Shown: positions 33,018 to 41,026, counted from the stretch's first letter. The stretch: 41,123 nucleotides of DNA from Oscillospiraceae bacterium (GCA_009781695.1 WQVH01000016.1:1-41123); one strand, 5' to 3'. The notes: generated by a model from the sequence alone, not told the origin. A program made the numbers and translations.

Positions 33018-33929
33018 CTATTTTGCCGGATAGAACTTTGCTTCATACTCTGTGCGCGTCATATCCGCTTCAAAGAACAGGGCAATTGTACCCGGGCCTG
33101 AGTGTGCACCAATAACCGGGCCAATGAGTACGATCTTGATGTCTTCTACATCATAATCGGCCTTAATCATATTGGCAACAGTCTGTGCGTCCGCTTCGCA
33201 GTCACCATGGCCAATGAGTACTGTGCCAAGACGCTTCGTATCCGGACTTAGGCTGCGCTTCATCTGATTGACGAGCATTTCCAATGACCCTTTGCGTCCG
33301 CGTGCCTTATCTTTGAGTTTGAGTGTGCCATCAGGGCATACATTGAGCACAGGCTTAACACCGATGATTGAGCCTGCGATTGCCGAGAACTTACTGACAC
33401 GCCCGCCGCGATGCAAGAACATCAGGTCGTCCACGGTGAAAAGGGAGAAACATTTGTTCCTTTGTGCTTCAAGATAGTCAGCAGTTTCATCCAACGTAGC
33501 GCCTTCATTGCGTTTTTTGATAGCCAAGACGGTCACAAGTCCTATGCCGGGGGCTGCATTGAGGCTGTCCACACTGCGGATTTGGCAGTCCGGATATGCT
33601 TCTTTGACATCATTTAGGGCAAGCAGGGCGTTTTGATAAGTGCCGGAAAGGCCGCTGCTCAATGAAATATGGAGTAGCGCTTCGCCTTTTTTGGCATATT
33701 CAGTGAAAACTTCTGTAAATGCCTCAGGGTTTATGAGTGTTGTACCTGCTTTGCCGCCGTTGCGTAATGCATCGTAGAATTGTTTGTCTGAAATTTCTTG
33801 CCAGCGTCCCCCTACATGTTCTTTTCCATCGAGATTAAACGGAACAGGAATAATCGAGAGATTGTTTTCTTTGATAAATGTCTCCGGCAAGTCGCAACCG
33901 GTGTCAATCATAATCGTAAATTGGCTCAT
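33018..33929 (-). CDS. DegV family fatty-acid-binding protein
   Basis: Two-domain lipid-binding protein of 303 residues. DegV/FakB proteins hold a fatty acid and, with a FakA kinase, feed exogenous fatty acids into lipid synthesis. The N-terminal block IMIDTGCDLPETFIKENNLSIIPVPF and the binding loop ISLSSGLSGTYQNA are typical, and LMFLHRGGRVSKFSAIAGSIIGVKPVL with GPVIGAHSGPGTIALFF closes the fold. The ATG at 33929 has GAAAGG about 10 bases upstream; an upstream in-frame codon at 33965 has no site. It is 116 bases downstream of thrS on the same strand. FakA is not in the window. Confidence 0.93.
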   Translation of the reverse strand: MSQFTIMIDTGCDLPETFIKENNLSIIPVPFNLDGKEHVGGRWQEISDKQFYDALRNGGKAGTTLINPEAFTEVFTEYAKKGEALLHISLSSGLSGTYQNALLALNDVKEAYPDCQIRSVDSLNAAPGIGLVTVLAIKKRNEGATLDETADYLEAQRNKCFSLFTVDDLMFLHRGGRVSKFSAIAGSIIGVKPVLNVCPDGTLKLKDKARGRKGSLEMLVNQMKRSLSPDTKRLGTVLIGHGDCEADAQTVANMIKADYDVEDIKIVLIGPVIGAHSGPGTIALFFEADMTRTEYEAKFYPAK

Positions 33930-34045
33930 TTGAAATCTACCTTTCTTGAAGTTGGAATAATGCATGATATCACGAAAACACTGATATGCAAAGCAAAAGT
34001 TTTTCAGATTTTACATGCATGTATATTTGATTTATGAGTGGATGC

Positions 34046-35791
34046 CTAGTAAGGACATCTCTCGGCAGAGATCATTTCAAAGAACTCCGGAAGCGTCATT
34101 GAGCCAATATCACCATCTGAGCGTTTTCTCACGGTCAAAAGCCCGCTTTCGGCCTCTTTGTCGCCGAGCACCAACATATATGGAATCTTCTGCATTTGTG
34201 CCTCACGGATTTTGAATCCAATTTTCTCGCTTCTAAAGTCAGTCTCGACACGCAGTCCCGAGTCCGTCAGTGCATCAGCGATCTGTTGTGCATAGTCTTT
34301 GGTGCGGTCGGTGATGGGCATGACGATGACCTGAACCGGTGCAAGCCAAAGCGGGAATGCTCCGGCATAGTGTTCGGTGAGAATTGCAATAAAACGCTCA
34401 AGCGATCCCAGTACTGTACGGTGAATCATGACCGGGCGATGCTTTTCACCGTCCGGGCCTACATACTCAAGCTCAAAGCGTTCCGGCATCTGGAAGTCCA
34501 GTTGAAGTGTTGCGCATTGCCATGTACGTCCCAAGCAGTCCACAAGGTGGAAGTCGATTTTTGGGCCATAAAAAGCGCCGTCGCCCGGGTTGATGCGATA
34601 GGTAACGTCCTTGCTCTTGAGTGCGTCTTCAAGCAAGCGTTCCGCTTCGTCCCAACGTTCACGTGCGCCCATGAAATCATCGGGGCGTGTGGATAGTTCA
34701 ACACGGTAATCGAAACCAAAGACTTTGTAGAATTTGTCAACCAACTCAAGGAGCGCTACGATTTCACCTGAAATATGCTCAGGTGTCATATACAGATGTG
34801 CATCGTCTTGGGTGAAATTGCGCACACGCATCAGTCCGTGCAAAGCCCCGCTGAGTTCGTGACGATGCACAAGCCCCAGTTCGGCAACGCGGATCGGAAA
34901 CTCACGGTAACTCCACATCTTGCGCTTATATGCAATGATTCCACCGGGGCAGTTCATGGGTTTGATTGCATAGTCTGAATCATCGATTTTGGTAAAATAC
35001 ATATTGTCTTTATAATGATCCCAATGTCCGGAACGTTTCCACATTTCCTCGTTGAGGATCAGGGGTGTGCTGATTTCGACATATCCGGCTTTTCTGTGTT
35101 CTTCACGCCAGAAATTGACCAGTTCGTTACGGATCACCATGCCTTTTGGGAAGAAAAACGGAAAGCCCGGGCCTTCTTCAAATAGCGAAAATAAATCAAG
35201 CTCACGCCCGAGCTTTCTATGATCACGTAGTTTGGCCTCTTCGATCTTGCGCAGGTGTTCGTCCAGTTCGGGTTTGCTCATAAAGCATGTGCCGTAAATA
35301 CGTTGCAGCATTTTATTATTGGAATCACCGCGCCAGTATGCACCGGTGCAACTGGTCAGTTTGAGTGCATTGGCTTTGACTCTGGCGGTTGTATCGACAT
35401 GAGGGCCGGCGCACAGGTCAGTAAATTCGCCTTGTTTATAAAAGCTGATGACGGCATCTTCCGGCAGATCGTTTATGAGTTCTACCTTGTATGGTTCATT
35501 TTGTTCGGTTGCAAATTTTAACGCCTCAGCTCTGGGCAGTTCAAATTTTTCTAAGACGAGCTTTTCTTTGCAGATTTTGCGCATTTCTGCTTCGATTTTT
35601 TCGATATCCTCAGGAGTGAATGCGGTAGCGGAATCGATATCGTAATAAAAGCCATCTTCAATGGCGGGGCCTATTGCAAGCAGTGCGTCCGGATATAGCC
35701 TTTTGACTGCCTGGGCTAAAATATGAGCCGAAGTGTGGCGATATGCGGTTTTGTATGTTTCATTTTCAAATGTGTATAGGTTTTCAGACAT
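34046..35791 (-). CDS. thrS: Threonyl-tRNA synthetase lacking the N-terminal TGS domain
   Basis: Class II synthetase charging tRNA(Thr), 581 residues against about 640 for the usual bacterial form. The protein starts directly before the editing domain (RHTSAHILAQAVKRLYPDA), so the ~60-residue TGS domain is missing. Editing motifs remain (HTSAH, CAGPHVDTTARV), then catalytic domain motifs 1-3 (GMVIRNELVNFWREEH, MRVRNFTQDDAHLY, GSLERFIAILTEH) and the anticodon-binding domain (PVQVIVMPITDR…). SD GAGGAG precedes the ATG and a promoter lies 85 bases up, so the short form is genuine rather than mis-started. No T-box leader is visible. Confidence 0.96.
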   Translation of the reverse strand: MSENLYTFENETYKTAYRHTSAHILAQAVKRLYPDALLAIGPAIEDGFYYDIDSATAFTPEDIEKIEAEMRKICKEKLVLEKFELPRAEALKFATEQNEPYKVELINDLPEDAVISFYKQGEFTDLCAGPHVDTTARVKANALKLTSCTGAYWRGDSNNKMLQRIYGTCFMSKPELDEHLRKIEEAKLRDHRKLGRELDLFSLFEEGPGFPFFFPKGMVIRNELVNFWREEHRKAGYVEISTPLILNEEMWKRSGHWDHYKDNMYFTKIDDSDYAIKPMNCPGGIIAYKRKMWSYREFPIRVAELGLVHRHELSGALHGLMRVRNFTQDDAHLYMTPEHISGEIVALLELVDKFYKVFGFDYRVELSTRPDDFMGARERWDEAERLLEDALKSKDVTYRINPGDGAFYGPKIDFHLVDCLGRTWQCATLQLDFQMPERFELEYVGPDGEKHRPVMIHRTVLGSLERFIAILTEHYAGAFPLWLAPVQVIVMPITDRTKDYAQQIADALTDSGLRVETDFRSEKIGFKIREAQMQKIPYMLVLGDKEAESGLLTVRKRSDGDIGSMTLPEFFEMISAERCPY

Positions 35792-35818
35792 AAAAAATCA
35801 ACTCCTCGTCAAGTGGGT

Positions 35819-35861
35819 GTCTTAAAAATGCTGTCTTGATTTGGCGAGTGTTTTTTAAGAC
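35819..35861 (-). promoter_or_regulatory. Inverted repeat in the thrS 5' leader
   Basis: GTCTTAAAAA / TTTTTAAGAC, 10-bp arms separated by 23 bases, between the thrS promoter and its ribosome binding site. Its A/T composition gives a weak stem. It could be a leader hairpin in thrS control or an operator. There is no T-box motif (GGTGGNACCGCG) near it. Confidence 0.45.
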
Positions 35862-35875
35862 GTCCAAGTGTAAGA

Positions 35876-35904
35876 AGTTTACAACGAAATTGCGTGATTG
35901 TCAA
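35876..35904 (-). promoter_or_regulatory. Sigma-A-type promoter of thrS
   Basis: Minus strand TTGACA (35904-35899), 17-base spacer, TAAACT (35881-35876), about 85 bases upstream of the thrS ATG. Confidence 0.7.
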
Positions 35905-35914
35905 TGAATACAGT

Positions 35915-35966
35915 GATTGATGAGGTATTATAGTACAGATCTCTGTACTATAATACCTCATCAATC
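35915..35966. repeat. Perfect 25-bp-arm palindrome overlapping the 3' end of cutA
   Basis: Arms 35915-35939 and 35942-35966 are exact inverted copies (right-hand minus-strand reading begins GATTGATGAGG) with only TC between them. One arm contains the last five codons of cutA and its TAG stop. RNA from either strand would fold into a 25-bp hairpin, which could end cutA transcription, although no T-run follows. Confidence 0.9.
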
Positions 35967-36268
35967 CACTTCATATAAGCAGGCAGACCACCTGTGATTG
36001 GGAGCTGAATGATTTCAGGGACATCATAAGCGTGATTACGCCAGATTAGTGATTGGAGTTGTTCGTATAAAGTGGTCTTTGTTTTGATCAAAAGAAGGAT
36101 CTCGCTTTCGTCGCAGACGTTGTCCTTCCATGTGTAAATTGAATCGATGGGGAGCAGTTGTACACAGGCGGCCAGCCGCGCTTCGATGATTAAGCCCGCG
36201 ATCTTTCGTGCGGCGTCTTTATCGGGGCAGGTCGTGGTGACGAGCATGTATTCGCCTCTGCATGCCAT
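35948..36268 (-). CDS. cutA: Divalent-cation tolerance protein CutA
   Basis: Small trimeric ferredoxin-like-fold protein of the CutA1 family, 106 residues, associated by name with copper tolerance but of uncertain true role. Family features are MLVTTTCPDKDAARKIAGLIIEARLAACVQLLP, SIYTWKDNVCDESEILLLIKT and HAYDVPEIIQLPITGGLPAYMKWI. SD CAGGAGGA precedes the ATG. The last codons lie in the 25-bp palindrome at 35915-35966, and thrS follows downstream with its own promoter. Confidence 0.95.
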   Translation of the reverse strand: MACRGEYMLVTTTCPDKDAARKIAGLIIEARLAACVQLLPIDSIYTWKDNVCDESEILLLIKTKTTLYEQLQSLIWRNHAYDVPEIIQLPITGGLPAYMKWIDEVL

Positions 36269-36354
36269 ATGCTATATCCTCCTGCTGGTGATGTGTGAAT
36301 GTGACGAAAAATGCTGCACAGTGTTTCGACTGTTATTTACGAGAGGCGATTAAG

Positions 36355-36657
36355 CTACACCAGTCGTTCATACTGTCTGCGTGCGTATAGTATCCGGCGG
36401 ATTTCGACGTTTGAGCCGCTGATGACATAAAAGACGATGTGTTTTTCAATCGGTAAGAGCCTGTATCTGCGCAGACGTAATTGGGGATCTCTGGCTAAGG
36501 GGCTGCTTTCCGGGGATGATTTCAGTGTTTTGATTTTTTCAACGAATGAATCAAAGTATGCAGTGGCGGCTTCTTGAGATAGCGTGTCAAGATGGTCTGT
36601 GACGTCTTGAAAATCATTTTGTGCCGCGGGTGATATGATTACTTTATATTCTTTCAT
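36355..36657 (-). CDS. Type II toxin of the RelE/ParE superfamily
   Basis: 100-residue basic protein. The N-terminal EYKVIISPAAQNDFQDVTDHLDTLSQEAA and the C-terminal RRYRLLPIEKHIVFYVISGSNVEIRRILYARRQYERL are the classic RelE/ParE pattern: a helical hairpin, then a strand-rich core ending in an Arg-Ile-Leu-His/Tyr-type strand. Such toxins either cut mRNA on the ribosome or poison gyrase; which applies is not resolvable here. Its start overlaps the antitoxin gene by 14 bases, the usual coupled order antitoxin-toxin. Intact length, no frameshift. Confidence 0.9.
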   Translation of the reverse strand: MKEYKVIISPAAQNDFQDVTDHLDTLSQEAATAYFDSFVEKIKTLKSSPESSPLARDPQLRLRRYRLLPIEKHIVFYVISGSNVEIRRILYARRQYERLV

Positions 36658-36916
36658 GGATTAGTTGCCTCAATTTACTTGCAAAGTCAAAAAAATCTAC
36701 GCCCTCAGAGCCGGTTGCGATTTCGGATTCAGATTCTGCGAGTTTGTAATAAAGATCGAGTTGTGCTTGTTGTTTTTCGTACAGCTCAATACTCAAGACA
36801 ACCATGTCGCCGACTCCGTTTTTGGTGATGAATACCGGTTCACGTGATGTTCGGCAAAATTCACTGATTTCGTTTGAATTGTTCCTTAAATCGGAAATTG
36901 GTCTGATGTTTGGCAT
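36644..36916 (-). CDS. Phd/YefM family antitoxin
   Basis: 90-residue antitoxin partner of the overlapping RelE/ParE toxin. N-terminal NIRPISDLRNNSNEISEFCRTSREPVFITKNGVGDMVVLSIELYE is the Phd/YefM DNA-binding fold, and the acidic, Ser/Glu-rich C-terminal part (ESESEIATGSEGVDFFDFASKL) is the toxin-wrapping tail. The ATG at 36916 is preferred over a GTG at 36925, which would sit only two bases from the AAAGG site. It begins 15 bases after the rubredoxin-like gene and is probably on the same mRNA; such antitoxins usually repress their own promoter. Confidence 0.9.
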   Translation of the reverse strand: MPNIRPISDLRNNSNEISEFCRTSREPVFITKNGVGDMVVLSIELYEKQQAQLDLYYKLAESESEIATGSEGVDFFDFASKLRQLIHERI

Positions 36917-36931
36917 AATGAGCACAACCTT

Positions 36932-37066
36932 TTATGTATTTTCTTCGGATTCGGATTCTTCCATAAGTTTGAATTTTGATGCCGGGGCTTTACAAACCGG
37001 GCATTTTTCCGGGGGTTCTTCTCCAACATGAACATAATCACAAACAACACATACAAACTTTTTCAT
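36932..37066 (-). CDS. Rubredoxin-like mini protein (44 residues)
   Basis: A very short gene with a strong SD (CAGGAGGT) six bases before ATG. The protein has two CxxC knuckles, C6-C9 in [19 protein letters not shown] and C22-C25 in [12 protein letters not shown], exactly the pattern of the rubredoxin-like module of rubrerythrins, binding one Fe or Zn. It stands alone, without the ferritin-like domain, and carries an acidic tail ([10 protein letters not shown]). Stand-alone versions serve as electron carriers or zinc ribbons in anaerobes. It lies 48 bases after ddh and 15 before the antitoxin. Confidence 0.88.
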   Translation of the reverse strand: MKKFVCVVCDYVHVGEEPPEKCPVCKAPASKFKLMEESESEENT

Positions 37067-37114
37067 AGCGACCTCCTGAATTTTATGATTATTTATTTAT
37101 ATGACTGATGAGCA

Positions 37115-38089
37115 TTAAAGGAGTTCTTTAACCAATGCGGCGTGGCTCTTGGGTGACAAATAAGCCAGCGGGATGTCAAAGACTGTTTTTGCACCGAATG
37201 TACCGTTTTCAAAAAGCCTATGGCAGGCTCTGGCGCATGCAACCATGATGCTTGCGGTAAATTCAGGATTGGATTCAAGCTTAAGAGCAAATTCAATAAC
37301 ATGCTCATGATCCGTGGTTTTGCCACTATGCAATACCGTGCCGCCATGCGGCATGTGTGCATGATTTTGCATTAACTCGTTTTCATCAATAAAATGCACG
37401 GCGGTATCATAATCGGCAAAATAATTGGGCATGGACTTGATTTGACGTTCAACTTCAACCGGATCAGCACCCGGCTCAAGCACAACAAAGCACTCACGCA
37501 GATGTTTTTCTCTGGTTGTGAAATCAGGCAATGCGCCTGAGCGGACAGCTTCTATGGCCTTATCAATGGGTAGTGTATACTGTACAGCGTTTTTGACGCC
37601 AACGATACGTCTGAGTGCGTCAGAGTGGCCTTGAGAAAGCCCCGGCCCCCAAAATGTGTATGTTTTGCCGTTGGGCAAAATAGATTCGGACAGTAGCTTA
37701 ACCATTGAAAAAAGTCCCGGATCCCAACCTGCTGAAATAATTGCAGATGTATCTTTCGCAGCAGCGTCTACAGAGGCCAGATATTCAGGGATTTTAAGAT
37801 GATTATCATAACTGCACACGAGATTAAACATAGAGGCAAAATGGGGTGCTTGCTCTTGTAAATCTGTAGCAGAGCCACCGCACAAAAGCATGACATCGAT
37901 CCGGTCTGTCAGGCTAGGTGCATCATCTACTGAGTAAACAGGTACTTTTGGATCAGCGAGAGTGAGCGTATTGGGCGCTCTTCGCGTAAAGACACCGACC
38001 AGTTCCATATCGTCTGTATGATGTAAAACCTTTTCTGCACCCTTGCCTACATTGCCATAGCCAACGATGCCTACTTTTATTTTCTTCAT
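37115..38089 (-). CDS. ddh: meso-Diaminopimelate D-dehydrogenase
   Basis: NADPH-dependent enzyme that aminates tetrahydrodipicolinate directly to meso-diaminopimelate, a one-step bypass of the acylated lysine branches. 324 residues. The Rossmann glycine motif is in KVGIVGYGNVGKGAEKVL, then GVFTRRAP, LCGGSATDLQEQAP, the central SAGWDPGLFSMVKLL and TFWGPGLSQGHSDALRRIVGVKNAVQYT, which are characteristic of Ddh, plus HEHVIEFALKLESNPEFTA near the end. It follows lysA by 70 bases on the same strand, making a compact lysine/peptidoglycan-DAP unit. Confidence 0.96.
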   Translation of the reverse strand: MKKIKVGIVGYGNVGKGAEKVLHHTDDMELVGVFTRRAPNTLTLADPKVPVYSVDDAPSLTDRIDVMLLCGGSATDLQEQAPHFASMFNLVCSYDNHLKIPEYLASVDAAAKDTSAIISAGWDPGLFSMVKLLSESILPNGKTYTFWGPGLSQGHSDALRRIVGVKNAVQYTLPIDKAIEAVRSGALPDFTTREKHLRECFVVLEPGADPVEVERQIKSMPNYFADYDTAVHFIDENELMQNHAHMPHGGTVLHSGKTTDHEHVIEFALKLESNPEFTASIMVACARACHRLFENGTFGAKTVFDIPLAYLSPKSHAALVKELL

Positions 38090-38159
38090 ATGATGTACTC
38101 CATTTCCGAAATAACGATATCAAGTATATCAAAAACACTATGATATGACATATGGCCGA

Positions 38160-39485
38160 TTAGATTTCATTTTCCACGATTTGTTCAAGGGTCTGTCGGC
38201 GCCGGATTAGTTTCAGACTGCCGCCTTCTGTGAGCAAGACCTCAGGTGCTTGTACGTGTGAGTTGTAATTAAACGGCGCCATAGATGAGCAATAAGCGCC
38301 GGTGCCGCCGATAATGACGATATCGCCCATTTCGGGTTCACTCATTGTTCTGGCTGCGAGATGTCCTTTGTCATCGAGCGTCTGGCAATCGCCGCTTTCA
38401 CAGCATTTACCGGCGATGACCGCTGAATAATCGGTGTGTATATCTTTAAATTCCGACGACCTTACCTGTGTACCATCTCCGGAGACGACATAAACCGGAT
38501 GGACAGAACCATAATAGAGCGGACGTGAATTCATCTCCATACCGCCATTGGTAATGATAAAGTTGGCGCGTGGGGTGCTCTTTTTGTCAATGACGCGAGA
38601 AACGACATAACCTGAGTTGGCGACGATGTAAGTTCCGGGTTCTATCTCCATGTGCAGCTTACGTTTGAATTTCTTGTTAAAGTTTGTGATTTGTTCTTTG
38701 GCATATTTGCCAAGGTAGCTTAAGTCAGCGGCTTCATCGCCGGGCATTCTTGCTTCCTTGAGTCCACCGCCGAAGCAGACGGTCTTTGCTTCATAAAAAT
38801 ATTTTGCAATGAGACCAAGCTCAATGTCGATATTGTTTTTCCACATCTCCGGATCAGCACCTGACCCAATGTGTACATGCACGTGCTCAAACTTGATCCA
38901 CTTTCCCCACGCATATTCCATCGCTTTGTCAATATCCGACAGGTGAATGCCAAAACAAGAATAGTCACTGCCGGTATTGCGTGTAGCCGACTCCCCTGAG
39001 CCAACACCGGGATGGATTCTGATTCCGGGTGTGAAATAATTTTCACAAGAAAAATCACCAATGAGTTCAAGTTGCCGAAGTGAGCAAACATTGTACTGTA
39101 AGCCTTCGAGCAGCAGTGCCTCAAGGACTTTCATCTCATCGCCCTCGTAGGTCTCTTGTGTCGTGAGCATGATCTTCTTGTAAGGAATTCCTGCCATGTG
39201 TGCTCTGCGCACTTCGTTGAGCGAGCTGGCGTCAAAATGTAAACCTGCATCGGAAATGATTCTGAGCAGTGTTTTGTTAGAATTTGCTTTCATGGCGTAT
39301 CGGACGGTCAAGCCATATGCATTGGGGATGTTAAGGCAATCCTTGCATCGTTCGAGGATCAATGCTTCGTCATAGAGGTAGGCGGGCGCACCAAACTCGT
39401 GTATGACACGCGCTGCGGTCTCAGCATCAAACCTGCTAAAGTTGTTTAACCTATTGTTTTCCGAATTGCCCAATCTCTTCATCAT
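38160..39485 (-). CDS. lysA: Diaminopimelate decarboxylase
   Basis: PLP enzyme that decarboxylates meso-DAP to L-lysine, 441 residues. The PLP lysine is K66 in VRYAMKANSN; further fold-type III marks are HVHIGSGADPEMW, CFGGGLKEAR (phosphate-binding glycines), the EPGTYIVANSGY block, and the active-site CESGDC motif. A Met-Met start follows AAGG almost directly, so initiation could be a few codons further in. The leader contains a hairpin TGTGCGC/GCGCACA at 39509-39538. It pairs with the downstream ddh, and cofE-like lies upstream on the same strand. Confidence 0.94.
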   Translation of the reverse strand: MMKRLGNSENNRLNNFSRFDAETAARVIHEFGAPAYLYDEALILERCKDCLNIPNAYGLTVRYAMKANSNKTLLRIISDAGLHFDASSLNEVRRAHMAGIPYKKIMLTTQETYEGDEMKVLEALLLEGLQYNVCSLRQLELIGDFSCENYFTPGIRIHPGVGSGESATRNTGSDYSCFGIHLSDIDKAMEYAWGKWIKFEHVHVHIGSGADPEMWKNNIDIELGLIAKYFYEAKTVCFGGGLKEARMPGDEAADLSYLGKYAKEQITNFNKKFKRKLHMEIEPGTYIVANSGYVVSRVIDKKSTPRANFIITNGGMEMNSRPLYYGSVHPVYVVSGDGTQVRSSEFKDIHTDYSAVIAGKCCESGDCQTLDDKGHLAARTMSEPEMGDIVIIGGTGAYCSSMAPFNYNSHVQAPEVLLTEGGSLKLIRRRQTLEQIVENEI

Positions 39486-39508
39486 CCTTGATTTATATTT
39501 TTATTATC

Positions 39509-39538
39509 TGTGCGCCATTGTTGTCACTTGTGCGCACA
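39509..39538 (-). promoter_or_regulatory. Leader hairpin upstream of lysA
   Basis: TGTGCGC (39509-39515) / GCGCACA (39532-39538), about 25 bases before the lysA start. The gap is too short for, and shows no consensus of, a lysine riboswitch. It may modulate translation. Confidence 0.45.
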
Positions 39539-39616
39539 GCGAAGCATCTTTATACAGCGCATTTTGAAAATGTATAAGAACAAGACTCTTCACTGCGCTT
39601 GTCAATTTGCCCTTAA

Positions 39617-39634
39617 CTTTCCTCTCTCAACGCT
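39617..39634 (-). repeat. 18-bp GA-rich dispersed repeat, copy b
   Basis: Minus-strand AGCGTTGAGAGAGGAAAG, identical to 231-248, situated 8 bases past the stop of the CofE-like gene. Confidence 0.6.
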
Positions 39635-39641
39635 CAACTCC

Positions 39642-40820
39642 CTAATCGCTGGCATAGTTCTTAAAGTAATTCTGCACCAAAACAATCGGCGTGCCACGGT
39701 CTCCGCTTCCGGATACCAAATCACACAGACTGCCCACCAGATCGTGAATCCTCCGAGGCGTGGTGCCTCCGGAAGCCATATTACCGACCAAATTGTCAGC
39801 CTTGTTTTTTATACGCTCGCGGATACTCTTTGTCAGCTCTTCGCCGGACAAATCCGCATAATCATTGTCCGCAACGTATTTTATTTTAAGCTCATTGGGT
39901 GTGCCGGAAAGACCGCTGGTAAATGCGGGAGATACAACAGGGTCAGCCAGTTCCCAAATACCGCCGGCCGGGTCTTTGAAACAACCGTCTCCATAAACCA
40001 TTACTTCAAGTGTAGCGCCTGTGCGTCTATGCAGTTCCTTTTGCAGTGCGAGTACCAATGCGTCAGTATCTCGTGGGAACAGCTTGACTTGTTCGTCATT
40101 GGCCTTATTTGAGCCTAAAAGCCCGAACTCACTAAAGCCGCTGCCGTCGACAGGTGCGCATAGGATGTCATCTAAGCATAGACATTTATCTGCGCCGGCA
40201 TTATTGATGAGCTTTTGGGTTCTGCGGCGCGTGTGAATATCGCAGCAAAGTACATGCTTTGTGTATTTGAGTATATGTGCAGGGTCATTGGAAAATATGA
40301 TTTCACAATTACCGGCAATTTCCTTGTAATATTCAATGTAATCGACACCGGTAAAGCTATGTACCGTGTCCATTCCGAAAATATCGCGGAATTCTTTTTC
40401 AGTAAAACTATCTGTATAAGGATTTACGCCCTTTTCATCACAGGTTAAGATGTCTACCAGTTGGTTTCCCACTTCATCACGCGGATAAGAAAGCTGAATG
40501 AATAGCTTATCGCAGCCTCTTGAAATTCCGGAAAGTACGCTGGAAAATCTATTTCTGGACAATATTGGAAAGACGATGCCCAGATCGCCGCCGCCAAATT
40601 TCGTGCGGATGTCTTTGGCAATATGATCAAGGCTCGCATAGTTGCCTTGGACTCTGCCGACCACGGCTTCTGTAATGGCGACGATGTCGCCATCTGCCAA
40701 AGAGTAGCCCTCTGATTGTGCCGATATGAGCAAACAATCGCAAATCAACTTTATTATATCATCGCCTTGCCTGAAAATCGGCGTCACAATGCCTCTGGCA
40801 ATCACGCCTGTACTACGCAT
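39642..40820 (-). CDS. CofE-like protein (coenzyme F420-0:L-glutamate ligase family)
   Basis: 392 residues. The N-terminal part resembles the F420-0:gamma-glutamyl ligase fold: GDDIIKLICDCLLIS, SLADGDIVAITEAVVGRVQGNY and DLGIVFPILSRNRFSSVLSGI. DDILCAPVDGSGFSEFGLLGSNKA, VMVYGDGCFKDPAGGIWELADPVVSP and a glycine-rich GNMASGGTTPRRIHDLVGSLCDLVSGSGDRGTP follow. CofE adds glutamate to coenzyme F420 in archaea and actinobacteria. Most Bacillota lack F420 and no other F420 gene is in the window, so the true substrate is open; another gamma-glutamyl ligation is possible. It stands upstream of lysA-ddh on the same strand. Confidence 0.85.
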   Translation of the reverse strand: MRSTGVIARGIVTPIFRQGDDIIKLICDCLLISAQSEGYSLADGDIVAITEAVVGRVQGNYASLDHIAKDIRTKFGGGDLGIVFPILSRNRFSSVLSGISRGCDKLFIQLSYPRDEVGNQLVDILTCDEKGVNPYTDSFTEKEFRDIFGMDTVHSFTGVDYIEYYKEIAGNCEIIFSNDPAHILKYTKHVLCCDIHTRRRTQKLINNAGADKCLCLDDILCAPVDGSGFSEFGLLGSNKANDEQVKLFPRDTDALVLALQKELHRRTGATLEVMVYGDGCFKDPAGGIWELADPVVSPAFTSGLSGTPNELKIKYVADNDYADLSGEELTKSIRERIKNKADNLVGNMASGGTTPRRIHDLVGSLCDLVSGSGDRGTPIVLVQNYFKNYASD

Positions 40821-40895
40821 AATGAACCTCCCAAGAAAGAAATCGAAACAGATTTTTAGTATAAAGTGAAATAGAGATCATGTCAAGAGCGTGGG

Positions 40896-40913
40896 AGCGT
40901 TGGGAGAGGGAAG
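40896..40913 (+). repeat. 18-bp GA-rich dispersed repeat, copy c (16/18)
   Basis: AGCGTTGGGAGAGGGAAG, two A-to-G differences from copies a and b; upstream of the CofE-like gene. Confidence 0.5.
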
Positions 40914-41026
40914 AGGAACTTTCATATGTTGAAATGATAACTTTCTGTGAACAATTGTTTGGATGTGGGAAAAACTGTAGACAAACCGCACTGAAATGTA
41001 TAATATTGCACAAAAGCTCTCTTTTG

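Noticed and set aside
35792-35947. T-box riboswitch before thrS
   Set aside because: No GGTGGNACCGCG-like antiterminator or specifier-loop structure is visible; the promoter leaves only about 80 bases of leader.
39486-39641. Lysine riboswitch before lysA
   Set aside because: The gap is only 156 bases and lacks the conserved L-box core; only a small hairpin is present.
39510-40112. Plus-strand open frame of 200 codons opposite the CofE-like gene
   Set aside because: It runs antisense to a well-supported gene, has no family features and no suitable ribosome binding site.
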